Positions 36,101 through 49,355 are shown, numbered from the stretch's first letter. The stretch is 64,000 bases of DNA from Rhynchopus sp. YZ270_cl-10 (GCA_964035575.1 OZ037881.1:1302001-1366000); one strand, 5' to 3'. A program made the numbers and translations. The notes: a model not told the origin generated them from the sequence alone.

Positions 36101-38873
36101 ACAAACACCTCTGGCAAAGGTAGTTCAAAGAACAGCAAGGAAAACAAACACCTATGGCAAAGGTGGTTCAAAGAACAGCAAGGAAAACAAACACCTCTGG
36201 CAAAGGTAGTTCAAAGAACAGCAAGGAAAACAAACACCTCTGGCAAAGGTAGTTCAAAGAACAGCAAGGAAAACAAACACCTCTGGCAAAGGTAGTTCAA
36301 AGAACAGCAAGGAAAACAAACACCTCTGGCAAAGGTAGTTCAAAGAACAGCAAGGAAAACAAACACCTCTGGCAAGGGTAGTTCAAAGAACAGCAAGGAA
36401 AACAAACACCTCTAGCAAAGGTAGTTCAAAGAACAGCAAGGAAAACAAACACCTATGGCAAAGGTAGTTCAAAGAACAGCAAGGAAAACAAACACCTCTG
36501 GCAAAGGTAGTTCAAAGAACAGCAAGGAAAACAAACACCTCTAGCAAAGGTAGTTCAAAGAACAGCAAGGAAAACAAACACATCTGGCAAAGGTAGTTCA
36601 AAGAAGAGCAAGGAAAACAAACACCTCTAGCAAAGGTAGTTCAAAGAACAACAAGGAAAACAAACACCTCTGGCAAAGGTAGTTCAAAGAACAGCAAGGA
36701 AAACAAACACCTCTGGCAAGGGTAGTTCAAAGAACAGCAAGGAAAACAAACACCTCTGGCAAAGGTAGTTCAAAGAACAGCAAGGAAAACAAACACCTCT
36801 GGCAAAGGTAGTTCAAAGAACAACAAGGAAAACAAACACCTCTAGCAAAGGTAGTTCAAAGAACAGCAAGGAAAACAAACACCTCTGGCAAGGGTAGTTC
36901 AAAGAACAGCAAGGAAAACAAACACCTCTGGCAAAGGTAGTTCAAAGAACAGCAAGGAAAACAAACACCTCTGGCAAAGGTAGTTCAAAGAACAGCAAGG
37001 AAAACAAACACCTCTAGCAAAGGTAGTTCAAAGAACAGCAAGGAAAACAAACACCTCTGGCAAAGGTAGTTCAAAGAAGAGCAAGGAAAACAAACACCTC
37101 TAGCAAAGGTAGTTCAAAGAACAACAAGGAAAACAAACACCTCTAGCAAAGGTAGTTCAAAGAACAGCAAGGAAAACAAACACCTCTGGCAAAGGTAGTT
37201 CAAAGAACAGCAAGGAAAACAAACACCTCTGGCAAAGGTAGTTCAAAGAACAGCAAGGAAAACAAACACCTCTAGCAAAGGTAGTTCAAAGAACAGCAAG
37301 GAAAACAAACACCTCTGGCAAGGGTAGTTCAAAGAACAGCAAGGAAAACAAACACCTCTAGCAAAGGTAGTTCAAAGAACAGCAAGGAAAACAAACACCT
37401 CTGGCAAGGGTAGTTCAAAGAACAGCAAGGAAAACAAACACCTCTAGCAAAGGTAGTTCAAAGAACAGCAAGGAAAACAAACACCTATGGCAAAGGTGGT
37501 TCAAAGAACAGCATGGAAAACAAACACCTCTGGCAAAGGTAGTTCAAAGAACAGCAAGGAAAACAAACACCTCTGGCAAAGGTAGTTCAAAGAACAGCAA
37601 GGAAAACAAACACCTCTGGCAGAGGTAGTTCAAAGAACAGCAAGGAAAACAAACACCTCTGGCAAAGGTAGTTCAAAGAACAGCAAGGAAAACAAACACC
37701 TCTGGCAAAGGTAGTTCAAAGAACAGCAAGGAAAACAAACACCTCTAGCAAAGGTAGTTCAAAGAACAGCAAGGAAAACAAACACCTCTAGCAAAGGTAG
37801 TTCAAAGAACAGCAAGGAAAACAAACACCTCTGGCAAAGGTAGTTCAAAGAACAGCAAGGAAAACAAACACCTCTAGCAAAGGTAGTTCAAAGAACAGCA
37901 AGGAAAACAAACACCTCTGGCAAAGGTAGTTCAAAGAACAGCAAGGAAAACAAACACCTCTAGCAAAGGTAGTTCAAAGAACAGCAAGGAAAACAAACAC
38001 CTCTAGCAAAGGTAGTTCAAAGAACAGCAAGGAAAACAAACACCTCTGGCAAAGGTAGTTCAAAGAACAGCAAGGAAAACAAACACCTCTAGCAAAGGTA
38101 GTTCAAAGAACAGCAAGGAAAACAAACACCTCTGGCAAAGGTAGTTCAAAGAACAGCAAGGAAAACAAACACCTATGGCAAAGGTGGTTCAAAGAACAGC
38201 ATGGAAAACAAACACCTCTGGCAAAGGTAGTTCAAAGAACAGCAAGGAAAACAAACACCTCTGGCAAAGGTAGTTCAAAGAACAGCAAGGAAAACAAACA
38301 CCTCTGGCAAAGGTAGTTCAAAGAACAGCAAGGAAAACAAACACCTCTGGCAAAGGTAGTTCAAAGAACAGCAAGGAAAACAAACACCTCTGGCAAAGGT
38401 AGTTCAAAGAACAGCAAGGAAAACAAACACCTCTGGCAAAGGTAGTTCAAAGAACAGCAAGGAAAACAAACACCTCTGGCAAGGGTAGTTCAAAGAACAG
38501 CAAGGAAAACAAACACCTCTGGCAAAGGTAGTTCAAAGAACAGCAAGGAAAACAAACACCTCTGGCAAAGGTAGTTCAAAGAACAGCAAGGAAAACAAAC
38601 ACCTCTGGCAAAGGTAGTTCAAAGAACAGCAAGGAAAACAAACACCTCTGGCAAAGGTAGTTCAAAGAACAGCAAGGAAAACAAACACCTCTAGCAAAGG
38701 TAGTTCATAGAACAGCAAGGAAAACAAACACCTCTGGCAAAGGTAGTTCAAAGAACAGCAAGGAAAACAAACACCTCTGGCAAAGGTAGTTCAAAGAACA
38801 GCACGGAGAACAAACACCTCTGGCAAAGGTAGTTCAAAGAACAGCAAGGAAAACAAACACCTCTGGCAAAGGT
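33112..38873 (+). repeat. Satellite array 1, 43-bp units, about 134 copies
   Basis: Uninterrupted head-to-tail copies of a 43-bp unit containing AACAGCAAGGAAAACAAACA and GGCAAAGGTAGTTCAAAG. Most variation is at one site: CTCTGGC, CTCTAGC or CTATGGC. Because 43 is not a multiple of three, any open frame has a 43-residue period over three units; the short open frames here are by-products. Copies are highly alike. A block of 39 units is duplicated at an offset of 1,677 bp (about 33890-34700 against 35567-36377). The + strand is strongly A-rich (about 20 A to 5 T per unit). Confidence 0.95.
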
Positions 38874-41800
38874 AGTAGTATAACGAGGTATGAATATCTA
38901 CAGAATAGAAAGCGAAACATGCTAATGAGGTATGAATGGCAACAGAATAGAAAAGGAAACATGATAATGAGGTATGAATGGCAACAGAATAGAAAAGGAA
39001 ACATGATAACGAGGTATGAATGGCAACAGAATAGAAAAGGAAACATGATAATGAGGTATGAATGGCAACAGAATAGAAAAGGAAACATGATAATGAGGTA
39101 TGAATGGCAACAGAATAGAAAGCGAAACATGATAACGAGGTATTATTGGCAACAGAATAGAAAGCGAAACATGATAATGAGGTATGAATGGCAACAGAAT
39201 AGAAAAGGAAACATGATAATGAGGTATGAATGGCAACAGAATAGAAAAGGAAACATGATAATGAGGTATGAATGGCAACAGAATAGAAAAGGAAACATGA
39301 TAACGAGGTATTATTGGCAACAAAATAGAAAGCGAAACATGATAATGAGGTATGAATGGCAAGAGAATAGAAATGGAAACATGATAACGAGGTATGAATG
39401 GCAACAGAATAGAAAAGGAAACATGATAACGAGGTATGAATGGCAACAGAATAGAAAAGGAAACATGATAATGAGGTATGAATGGCAACAGAATAGAAAA
39501 GGAAACATGATGATGAGGTATGAATGGCAACAGAATAGAAGTGGAAACATGATAACGAGGTCTGAATGGCAACAGAATAGAAAAGGAAACATGATAATGA
39601 GATATGAATGGCAACAGAATAGAAAAGGAAACGTGATAACGAGGTATTATTGGCAACAGAATAGAAAGCGAAACATGATAATGAGGTATGAATGGCTACA
39701 GAATAGAAAAGGAAACATGATGATGAGGTATGAATGGCAACAGAATAGAAAGCGAAACATGATAATGAGGTATGAATGGCAACAGAATAGAAAAGGAAAC
39801 ATGATAACGAGGTATGAATGGCAACAGAATAGAAAGCGAAACATGATAATGAGGTATGAATGGCAACAGAATAGAAAGCGAAACATGATAATGAGGTATG
39901 AATGGCAACAGAATAGAAAAGGAAACATGATAATGAGGTATGAATGGCAACAGAATAGAAAGCGAAACATGATAACGAGGTATGATTGGCAACAGAATAG
40001 AAAAGGAAACATGAGAATGAGGTATGAATGGGAACAGAGTAGAAAGCGAAACATGATAACGAGGTATGAATGGCTACAGAATAGAAAAGGAAACATGATA
40101 ACGAGGTATGAATGGCAACAGAATAGAAAAGGAAACATGATAATGAGGTATGAATGGCAACAGAATAGAAAGCGAAACATGATAACGAGGTATGAATGGC
40201 AACAGAATAGAAAAGGAAACATGAGAATGAGGTATGAATGGCAACAGAATAGAAAAGGAAACATGATAACGAGGTATGAATGGCAACAGAATAGAAAGCG
40301 AAACATGATAATGAGGTATGAATGGCAACAGAATAGAAAGCGAAACATGATAATGAGGTATGAATGGCAACAGAATAGAAAAGGAAACATGATAATGAGG
40401 TATGAATGGCAACAGAATAGAAAGCGAAACATGATAACGAGGTATGATTGGCAACAGAATAGAAAAGGAAACATGAGAATGAGGTATGAATGGGAACAGA
40501 GTAGAAAGCGAAACATGATAACGAGGTATGAATGGCTACAGAATAGAAAAGGAAACATGATAACGAGGTATGAATGGCAACAGAATAGAAAAGGAAACAT
40601 GATAATGAGGTATGAATGGCAACAGAATAGAAAGCGAAACATGATAACGAGGTATGAATGGCAACAGAATAGAAAAGGAAACATGAGAATGAGGTATGAA
40701 TGGGAACAGAGTAGAAAGCGAAACATGATAACGAGGTATGAATGGCTACAGAATAGATAAGGAAACATGATAACGAGGTATGAATGGCAACAGAATAGAA
40801 AAGGAAACATGATAACGAGGTATGAATGGCAACAGAATAGAAAAGGAAACATGATAACGAGGTATGAATGGCAACAGAATAGAAAAGGAAACTTATAATG
40901 AGGTATGAATGGCAACAGAATAGAAAAGGAAACTTATAATGAGGTATGAATGGCAACAGAATAGAAAAGGAAACATGATAATGAGGTATGAATGGCAACA
41001 GAATAGAAAGCGAAACATGATAATGAGGTATGAATGGCAAGAGAATAGAAATGGAAACATGATAACGAGGTATGAATGGCAACAGAATAGAAAAGGAAAC
41101 ATGATAATGAGGTATGAATGGCAACAGAATAGAAAAGGAAACATGATAATGAGGTATGAATGGCAACAGAATAGAAAGCGAAACATGATAATGAGGTATG
41201 AATGGCAACAGAATAGAAAAGGAAACATGATAACGAGGTCTGAATGGCAAGAGAATAGAAAAGGAAACATGATAACGAGGTCTGAATGGCAACAGAATAG
41301 AAAAGGAAACATGATAACGAGGTATGAATGGCAACAGAATAGAAAAGGAAACATGATAACGAGGTATGAATGGCAACAGAATAGAAAAGGAAACTTATAA
41401 TGAGGTATGAATGGCAACAGAATAGAAAAGGAAACATGATAATGAGGTATGAATGGCAACAGAATAGAAAGCGAAACATGATAATGAGGTATGAATGGCA
41501 AGAGAATAGAAATGGAAACATGATAACGAGGTATGAATGGCAACAGAATAGAAAAGGAAACATGATAATGAGGTATGAATGGCAACAGAATAGAAAAGGA
41601 AACATGATAATGAGGTATGAATGGCAACAGAATAGAAAGCGAAACATGATAACGAGGTATTATTGGCAACAGAATAGAAAGCGAAACATGATAACGAGGT
41701 ATGAATGGCAACAGAATAGAAAAGGAAACATGATAATGAGGTATGAATGGCAAGAGAATCGAAAAGGAAACATGATAACGAGGTATTATTGGCAACAGAA

Positions 41801-44800
41801 TAGAAAGCGAAACATGATAACGAGGTATGAATGGCAACAGAATAGAAAAGGAAACATGATAACGAGGTCTGAATGGCAAGAGAATAGAAATGGAAACATG
41901 ATAACGAGGTCTGAATGGCAACAGAATAGAAAAGGAAACATGATAACGAGGTATTATTGGCAACAGAATAGAAAGCGAAACATGATAATGAGGTATGAAT
42001 GGCAAGAGAATAGAAAAGGAAACATGATAACGAGGTATTATTGGCAACAGAATAGAAAGCGAAACATGATAATGAGGTATGAATGGCAACAGAATAGAAA
42101 GCGAAACATGATAATGAGGTATGAATGGCAAGAGAATAGAAAAGGAAACATGATAACGAGGTATTATTGGCAACAGAATAGAAAGCGAAACATGATAACG
42201 AGGTATGAATGGCAACAGAATAGAAATGGAAACATGATAACAAGGTATGAATGGCAACAGATTAGAAAGCGAAACATGATAATGAGGTATGAATGGCAAC
42301 AGAATAGAAAAGGAAACATGATAACGAGGTCTGAATGGCAACAGAATAGAAAGGTAAACATGATAACGAGGTATGAATGGCAACAGAATAGAAAAGGAAA
42401 CTGATAATGAGGTATGAATGGGAACAGAATAGAAATCGAAACATGATAATGAGGTATGAGTGGCAACAGAATAGAAAAGGAAACATGATAACGAGGTATT
42501 ATTGGCAACAGAATAGAAAGCGAAACATGATAACGAGGTATGAATGGCAACAGAATAGAAATCGAAACATGATAATGAGGTATGAATGGCAACAGAATAG
42601 AAAAGGAAACATGATAACGAGGTATGAATGGGAACAGAATAGAAAGCGAAACATGATAATGAGGTATGAGTGGCAACAGAATAGAAAGCGAAACATGATA
42701 ACGAGGTATGAGTGGCCACAGAATAGAAAAGGAAACATGATAACGAGGTATGAATGGCTACAGAATAGAAAAGGAAACATGATAATGAGGTATGAATGGC
42801 AACAGAATAGAAAAGGAAACATGATGATGAGGTATTATTGGACAGAATAGAAAGCGAAACATGATAATGAGGTATGAATGGCAACAGAATAGAAAAGGAA
42901 ACATGATAATGAGGTATGAATGGCAACAGAATAGAAATCGAAACATGATAATGAGGTATGAATGGCAACAGAATAGAAAGCGAAACATGATAACGAGGTA
43001 TGAATGGCAACAGAATAGAAATCGAAACATGATAATGAGGTATGAATGGCAACAGAATAGAAAAGGAAACATGATAATGAGGTATGAATGGCAACAGAAT
43101 AGAAATCGAAACATGATAACGAGGTATGAATGGGAACAGAATAGAAAGCGAAACATGATAACGAGGTATGAATGGCAACAGAATAGAAATCGAAACATGA
43201 TAACGAGGTATGAGTGGCAACAGAATAGAAAAGGAAACATGATAATGAGGTATGAATGGCAACAGAATAGAAAAGGAAACTGATAATGAGGTATGAATGG
43301 GAACAGAATAGAAATCGAAACATGATAATGAGGTATGAGTGGCCACAGAATAGAAAAGGAAACATGATTACGAGGTATGAATGGCTACAGAATAGAAAAG
43401 GAAACATGATGATGAGGTATTATTGGCAACAGAATAGAAAGCGAAACATGATAATGAGGTATGAATGGCAACAGAATAGAAAAGGAAACGTGATAATGAG
43501 GTATGAATGGCAACAGAATAGAAAGCGAAACATGATAACGAGGTATGAATGGCAACAGAATAGAAAAGGAAACATGATAACGAGGTATGAATGGCAACAG
43601 AATAGAAAAGGAAATATGATGATGAGGTATGAATGGCAACAGAATAGAAATGGAAACATGATAACGAGGTATGAATGGCAACAGAATAGAAAAGGAAACA
43701 TGATAACGAGGTATTATTGGCAACAGAATAGAAAGCGAAACATGATAACGAGGTATGAATGGCAACAGAATAGAAATCGAAACATGATAACGAGGTATGA
43801 GTGGCAACAGAATAGAAAAGGAAACATGATAATGAGGTATGAATGGCAACAGAATAGAAAAGGAAACATGATAACGAGGTATTATTGGCAACAGAATAGA
43901 AAGCGAAACATGATAACGAGGTATGAATGGCAACAGAATAGAAAAGGAAACATGATAATGAGGTATGAATGGCAACAGAATAGAAAGCGAAACATGATAA
44001 TGAGGTATGAATGGCAAGAGAATTGAAATGGAAACATGATAACGAGGTATGAATGGCAACAGAATAGAAAAGGAAACATGATAATGAGGTATGAATGGCA
44101 ACAGAATAGAAAAGGAAACATGATAATGAGGTATGAATGGGAACAGAATAGAAAGCGAAACATGATAACGAGGTATGAATGGCTACAGAATAGAAAAGGA
44201 AACATGATAACGAGGTATGAATGGCAACAGAATAGAAAAGGAAACATGATAATGAGGTATGAATGGCAACCGAATAGAAAAGGAAACATGATAACGAGGT
44301 ATTATTGGCAACAGAATAGAAAGCGAAACATGATAATGAGGTATGAATGGCAAGAGAATAGAAAAGGAAACATGATAATGAGGTATGAATGGCAACAGAA
44401 TAGAAAAGGAAACATGATAACGAGGTATGAATGGCAACAGAATAGAAAAGGAAACATGATAATGAGGTATGAATGGCAACAGAATAGAAATGGAAACATG
44501 ATAACGAGGTATGAATGGCAACAGAATAGAAAAGGAAACATGATAATGAGGTATGAATGGCAACAGAATAGAAAAGGAAACATGATAACGAGGTATGAAT
44601 GGCAACAGAATAGAAAAGGAAACATGATGATGAGGTATGAATGGCAACAGAATAGAAAAGGAAACATGATAATGAGGTATGAATGGCAACAGAATAGAAA
44701 GCGAAACATGATAACGAGGTATGAATGGCTACAGAATAGAAAAGGAAACATGATAATGAGGTATGAATGGCAACAGAATAGAAAAGGAAACATGATAACG

Positions 44801-46354
44801 AGGTATTATTGGCAACAGAATAGAAAGCGAAACATGATAATGAGGTATGAATGGCAAGAGAATAGAAATGGAAACATGATAACGAGGTATGAATGGCAAC
44901 AGAATAGAAAAGGAAACATGATAATGAGGTATGAATGGCAACAGAATAGAAAAGGAAACATGATAACGAGGTATGAATGGCAACAGAATAGAAAAGGAAA
45001 CATGATGATGAGGTATGAATGGCAACAGAATAGAAAAGGAAACATGATAATGAGGTATGAATGGCAACAGAATAGAAAAGGAAACATGATAACGAGGTAT
45101 TATTGGCAACAGAATAGAAAGCGAAACATGATAATGAGGTATGAATGGCAAGAGAATAGAAATGGAAACATGATAACGAGGTATGAATGGCAACAGAATA
45201 GAAAAGGAAACATGATAATGAGGTATGAATGGCAACAGAATAGAAAAGGAAACATGATAATGAGGTATGAATGGCAACAGAATAGAAAAGTAAACATGAT
45301 AACGAGGTATTATTGGCAACAGAATAGAAAAGGAAACATGATAACGAGGTATGAATGGCAACAGAATAGAAAAGGAAACATGATAACGAGGTATGAATGG
45401 CAACAGAATAGAAAAGGAAACATGATAACGAGGTATGAATGGCAACAGAATAGAAAAGGAAACATGATAATGAGGTATGAATGGCAACAGAATAGAAAAG
45501 GAAACATGATAACGAGGTATGAATGGCAACAGAATAGAAAAGGAAACATGATAATGAGGTATGAATGGCAACAGAATAGAAAAGGAAACATGATGATGAG
45601 GTATGAATGGCAACAGAATAGAAAAGGAAACATGATAATGAGGTATGAATGGCAACAGAATAGAAAAGGAAACATGATAACGAGGTATGAATGGCAACAG
45701 AATAGAAAAGGAAACATGATAATGAGGTATGAATGGCAACAGAATAGAAAAGGAAACATGATGATGAGGTATGAATGGCAACAGAATAGAAAAGGAAACA
45801 TGATAACGAGGTATGAATGGCAACAGAATAGAAAAGGAAACATGATAACGAGGTATTATTGGCAACAGAATAGAAAGCGAAACATGATAATGAGGTATGA
45901 ATGGCAACAGAATAGAAAAGGAAACATGATAATGAGGTATGAATGGCAACAGAATAGAAAAGGAAACATGATAACGAGGTATTATTGGCAACAGAATAGA
46001 AAGCGAAACATGATAATGAGGTATGAATGGCAACAGAATAGAAAAGGAAACATGATAATGAGGTATGAATGGCAACAGAATAGAAAGCGAAACATGATAA
46101 TGAGGTATGAATGGCAACAGAATAGAAAGCGAAACATGATAATGAGGTATGAATGGCAAGAGAATAGAAATGGAAACATGATAATGAGGTATGAATGGCA
46201 ACAGAATAGAAAAGGAAACATGATAATGAGGTATGAATGGCAAGAGAATAGAAATGGAAACATGATAACGAGGTATGAATGGAAACCGAGAAGGAACCGA
46301 AACATGATGGTGAGGTATGAATGGCAACAGACTAGCAAGAGTGAAGAAAAGTGA
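38874..46354 (+). repeat. Satellite array 2, 42-bp units, about 178 copies
   Basis: Follows array 1 with no gap. The 42-bp unit contains GAGGTATGAATGGCAACAG and GAATAGAAAAGGAAAC. As 42 is a multiple of three, several frames stay open for kilobases; on + this reads MIMRYEWQQNRKGN again and again (longest 44036-46354), and a minus frame gives up to 861 codons. Changes between copies are mostly non-synonymous in either frame (ATAATG/ATAACG, AAAAGG/AAAGCG/AAATGG), and 1-2 nt deletions shift the frame at about 40890, 40932, 41394, 42400, 42838 and 43280. I therefore call it satellite. Higher-order blocks repeat at 462 bp (39981/40443) and 294 bp (44804/45098). The last units from about 46260 decay. 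Confidence 0.95.
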
Positions 46355-46980
46355 AACGTAGTAATATGGTATGAATGCGAGTAGTATGCACTAGGTTACG
46401 TATTGAGGAGAGTACAATTTCTCAAGATGAAATGCTAATGGAAACTGTAAGACGTACCTCCGCTAAAGACAGGTGGTATTTGAGGTACGCAATTTCTATT
46501 GTTTTGACAATACAGTGTATTCCCGGTGTACAATTGGCGAGATACATTGTGCCCTGTTGAATTTTGCGTGTCTTGTTTTTATAGTTTAGTCTGAGCCTAG
46601 TTGTTCCCCTTCCCTTTCCCCCTTCTTTTTTTTACTAAGTGTCACGCAATTTCATTTTAGGTGCTCCTCGCACTATTTGTTGATGTTATTAATTATGTGC
46701 TGGTGCACGATCGTGGTCGATCCTTCCTTGATTTAACGTTTTTGCCGAAAGGTACTTATGTGCCCTCACTTGCCCATGCTCTTCCGTAATTTCTCTGCCG
46801 TACTTCAAAATGTCACTTGTCTCCTCAGTACTGCGGCAGTGCGGCGCAGTCATGTTGGTTCAGTTTCCCTCTTGGATATTATGTCTCTCTGTCAAACACT
46901 CCTCCCAGCTTATTTCCTGTGATTTTGATGTCTCATCTGTAGGGACAAATGTAATAATCCAAATTTCAACATACAACTCA
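46355..46980. other. Spacer after satellite
   Basis: Decayed satellite-like bases to about 46380, then unique sequence with T-runs. A 61-codon open frame at 46375-46560 has no supporting features. No repeat copy is seen. Confidence 0.4.
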
Positions 46981-46993
46981 CCGCCCCCTTCAG
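46981..46993 (+). promoter_or_regulatory. Pyrimidine/CAG acceptor-like leader
   Basis: CCGCCCCCTTCAG ends 18 nt before ATG 47012, the same layout as several other genes in the window. Confidence 0.35.
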
Positions 46994-47011
46994 AAAATAT
47001 CCTTTTTCAAT

Positions 47012-47467
47012 ATGGGCCTCCGCAAAGCACTGCTGTTTGGTGGCAGCGTGACTGCTGGTGTAGTGTTCGGCAGCGCTGGGATGCACTGCGAGGCTCGTGA
47101 AGGCTACAGCACGGAGGATGCGATGCGTGACAACCTGGCACGCAGGCTGGCCAAGTCGTACGCGGACACAGCCCTGCGCAACGGAGACCTGAAGGTGGGC
47201 CAGCCATGCGCCTTCCTCCCCGTGAGCGGCACGGTGTACCCGCAGGACTGCATCGAGGATGTGCCCTGCCTCGTGACCGTGACGCACACAGAGCCGCCCC
47301 TCGAGGTAGCCTTCCCCAACGGCGTGCGCCACACAGTCGAGGTGCGCGACATCCACAAACGCACGCTGCACGAGCGGCTGCACTACTGGCAGGAGGCCGA
47401 CCCGGAGATGGCGCAGGGCATCATCACGTTGCTGACCCTCTCGCGGCAGGGGAAGATACGTCTGTGA
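47012..47467 (+). CDS. Small protein of unknown function with hydrophobic N-terminus
   Basis: A single exon of 151 residues. The start ATG follows an acceptor-like CAG. Residues 5-25 (KALLFGGSVTAGVVFGSAGM) form a hydrophobic, Gly/Ala-rich segment that could be a membrane anchor, signal or organelle leader. The remainder is soluble-looking with a few Cys (HCEA, QPCAF, QDCIEDVPC) and ends in a helix LHYWQEADPEMAQGIITLLTL. Its GC-rich third positions match the other genes and contrast with the AT-rich spacer on both sides. No family is recognised. Confidence 0.7.
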   Translation: MGLRKALLFGGSVTAGVVFGSAGMHCEAREGYSTEDAMRDNLARRLAKSYADTALRNGDLKVGQPCAFLPVSGTVYPQDCIEDVPCLVTVTHTEPPLEVAFPNGVRHTVEVRDIHKRTLHERLHYWQEADPEMAQGIITLLTLSRQGKIRL

Positions 47468-47999
47468 AACACTTCTGCTGAGTTGGCATTGCTGCCCTGA
47501 ATGCCAAACCAACAAAGCATACGATGGGGCACCATTTGTCTGTTAAGACAACCTCGGCGAACGACAACGTTTCCGTTAGCTGCAGACTTTCCGCCAAACG
47601 GACTGCGGGACACTTACGAGGAGCACCTGAACGAAGGAACCTAACAACGTGCAGCGGAGCTCAAGGTGTCTCAACAGGCTTAGCGTATCCAGAGAGAGGT
47701 GACATCTTGCGTGGTGTGGTGGCTGACTGTAGATGGTCTTCTGCTTCAGAACATTCAACCAATGAAGACTGACCACATCTTGCAACCCGATAGCAATACA
47801 GCCGTCACGACAACAGGAGGGGAGAAACAAGCAGTGTTGTTGAGGGTACGCTGCGCCTCAGAGACGTTGTCAAAAAGCTAGGTTACGTTACGTGGTGAAT
47901 TCCGTGACACAACAGAAAAGAATTTTTTTTTTGCGTCCGTTGGTGTCTGCACTATGTTAGCCAAACCCACGCAGCTACTGCGCGATAACGAATGTGATC

Positions 48000-48060
48000 A
48001 AAGGTGTGACTAAGCACGAGACTTAGGGTCATCTTATAAACTATTCTTCTTCTTTTTCTT
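48000..48060 (+). repeat. Dispersed hairpin element
   Basis: AAGGTGTGACTAAG, loop CACGAGA, arm CTTAG, then GGTCATCTTATAAAC and a T/C-rich tail. Compared with the intron copy at 23694 the stem is one pair shorter. Confidence 0.65.
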
Positions 48061-48221
48061 TTGCCTGCGTCCGCTGATGAACGGTGCGGCGTTTGCACTT
48101 TCAACTTTTCTTTTTTCTTTTTTCTTTTTTGTCTTTTGTTAGATGCGTATTGTGGCTTATTCATGTACCAACCTTTCTTTGTTTCAGGTGGAGCACATAT
48201 TGCACAGCTCTCTTCTCTATT

Positions 48222-48265
48222 AAGGCTAAGTTCACGAGGGGCAGGTTCATCTTGCGCCACTCTTC
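48222..48265 (+). repeat. Dispersed hairpin element, diverged
   Basis: AAGGCTAAGTTCACGAGGGG, then CAGGTTCATCTT. The conserved loop-like ACGAGG and TTCATCTT are kept, the 3' arm is lost. Confidence 0.45.
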
Positions 48266-48400
48266 ATTGTTGTGTTAAGGTGTGCACGAGAGGTAAGCAG
48301 ACGTTCATCGTCAAGACTGTCTCCTTCCGGTGTCTCCATCACTGCTGCCCTCTATTATGGAACCGATGAAATGCATAGGCTGTTTCATCTTTCATAGTCA

Positions 48401-48460
48401 TAAGGTGCCTAAGTACGTAAGACTTTGGTTTATCTTACTTTCCTTTCTTTTCCACCCCTT
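48401..48460 (+). repeat. Dispersed hairpin element with compensatory stem change
   Basis: TAAGGTGCCTAAGT, loop ACGTAAG, arm ACTTTGG, then TTTATCTTAC and a C/T tail. The pair next to the loop is U-A here where other copies have C-G. Confidence 0.55.
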
Positions 48461-48702
48461 TTTTTAATACCCGACCGCGGGGCAACGCGAATGGGGTTTT
48501 TTTTTTGTCAGTGAGATTCTTCCCCTCTTCTCGTTATTTTTCTCTTTATTACGTTTTGCAAAACACCATAAACAGAAAGATGGGAACATTTTTGTTGATC
48601 CCTCACCATATACTATCAATTTATTGATTGCGTATGATGAAATTTCTCTTTATTTAAACGGATGTGGGTGAGGCAAAATTCGTCAGTTTTCTTAGTTAGC
48701 TT

Positions 48703-48765
48703 TAAGGTGGCTAAGCGAGGAGAGGCTTAGGTTCATCTTACAGACTTTTCTTTATTTTCTTTATT
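48703..48765 (+). repeat. Dispersed hairpin element
   Basis: TAAGGTGGCTAAGC, loop GAGGAGA, arm GGCTTAG, then GTTCATCTTACAGAC and a TTTTC tail. The stem is intact. Confidence 0.65.
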
Positions 48766-48940
48766 TTCCCCAAAAAAAAATATCAATAAAGTATCATTTG
48801 GATCAGATCGGCCAATTTGTTGGGGTATTCAAAATGTTTCTTTTCCCTCCCTACTTTTGTGCATTTTTGTATCCTGAGTTTTTCGCTCATTGATCAGATG
48901 CCTTGCAAGCTATCATTTTGTTTTCAGATGTCAACCTCGA

Positions 48941-49045
48941 AATGCAGGACCGCATGGTTCGGGGTCCACCCCGGTGCAGTCTTGTACTAAAGGTATGCTG
49001 TCACGAGAGGGTTTTTGCATTTCAAGTCAAATGTGTTTTTACTCT
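48941..49045 (+). repeat. Dispersed repeat family B, copy 2
   Basis: AATGCAGGACCGCATGG, GGGGTCCACCCCGGTGCAG, then CACGAGAGGG and GCATTTCAAGTCAA. Same order of motifs as at 30603 and 54160. Confidence 0.5.
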
Positions 49046-49355
49046 CTCCACCTCTGCTCGAACAAGCATACCAGATAGCACTGTCTACACCCACCCTTCT
49101 GTGGGTATCTAAGAGCATGTGGCAACCCTCTTCTCTGTTGCACAAAGCCGCGAATTGCTGATGCTTTACGGTACTGATTTGTGCTCATTAGGTGACGTAG
49201 TACGAGAGGATTGGGTTCATCTGCATTTTTTTCTCTCTTTTTTCTCTCTCGCTGTGTTTTCCTCCCCCACCCTCCTCCCTCCCGCCCTCTTGAGAAGGGA
49301 CACCCAGCCTCGTTCGGCAGGGTGTCAGAAAGACATCAATTCTGGGGTACTTAAA

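Noticed and set aside
38791-41376. 861-codon hydrophobic minus-strand frame in the satellite
   Set aside because: It is a by-product of the 42-bp unit and crosses the junction of two unrelated satellites; copies differ mostly by amino-acid changes.
44036-46354. 772-codon + frame of MIMRYEWQQNRKGN repeats
   Set aside because: Frame-breaking indels between neighbouring blocks and lack of synonymous bias point to satellite, not a gene.
33112-46354. CRISPR-like array
   Set aside because: Units abut directly with no unique spacers, and the context is eukaryotic; it is satellite DNA.
47104-47364. Overlapping frames in the gene at 47012-47467
   Set aside because: They are shadows of the GC-rich gene in other frames and strands.
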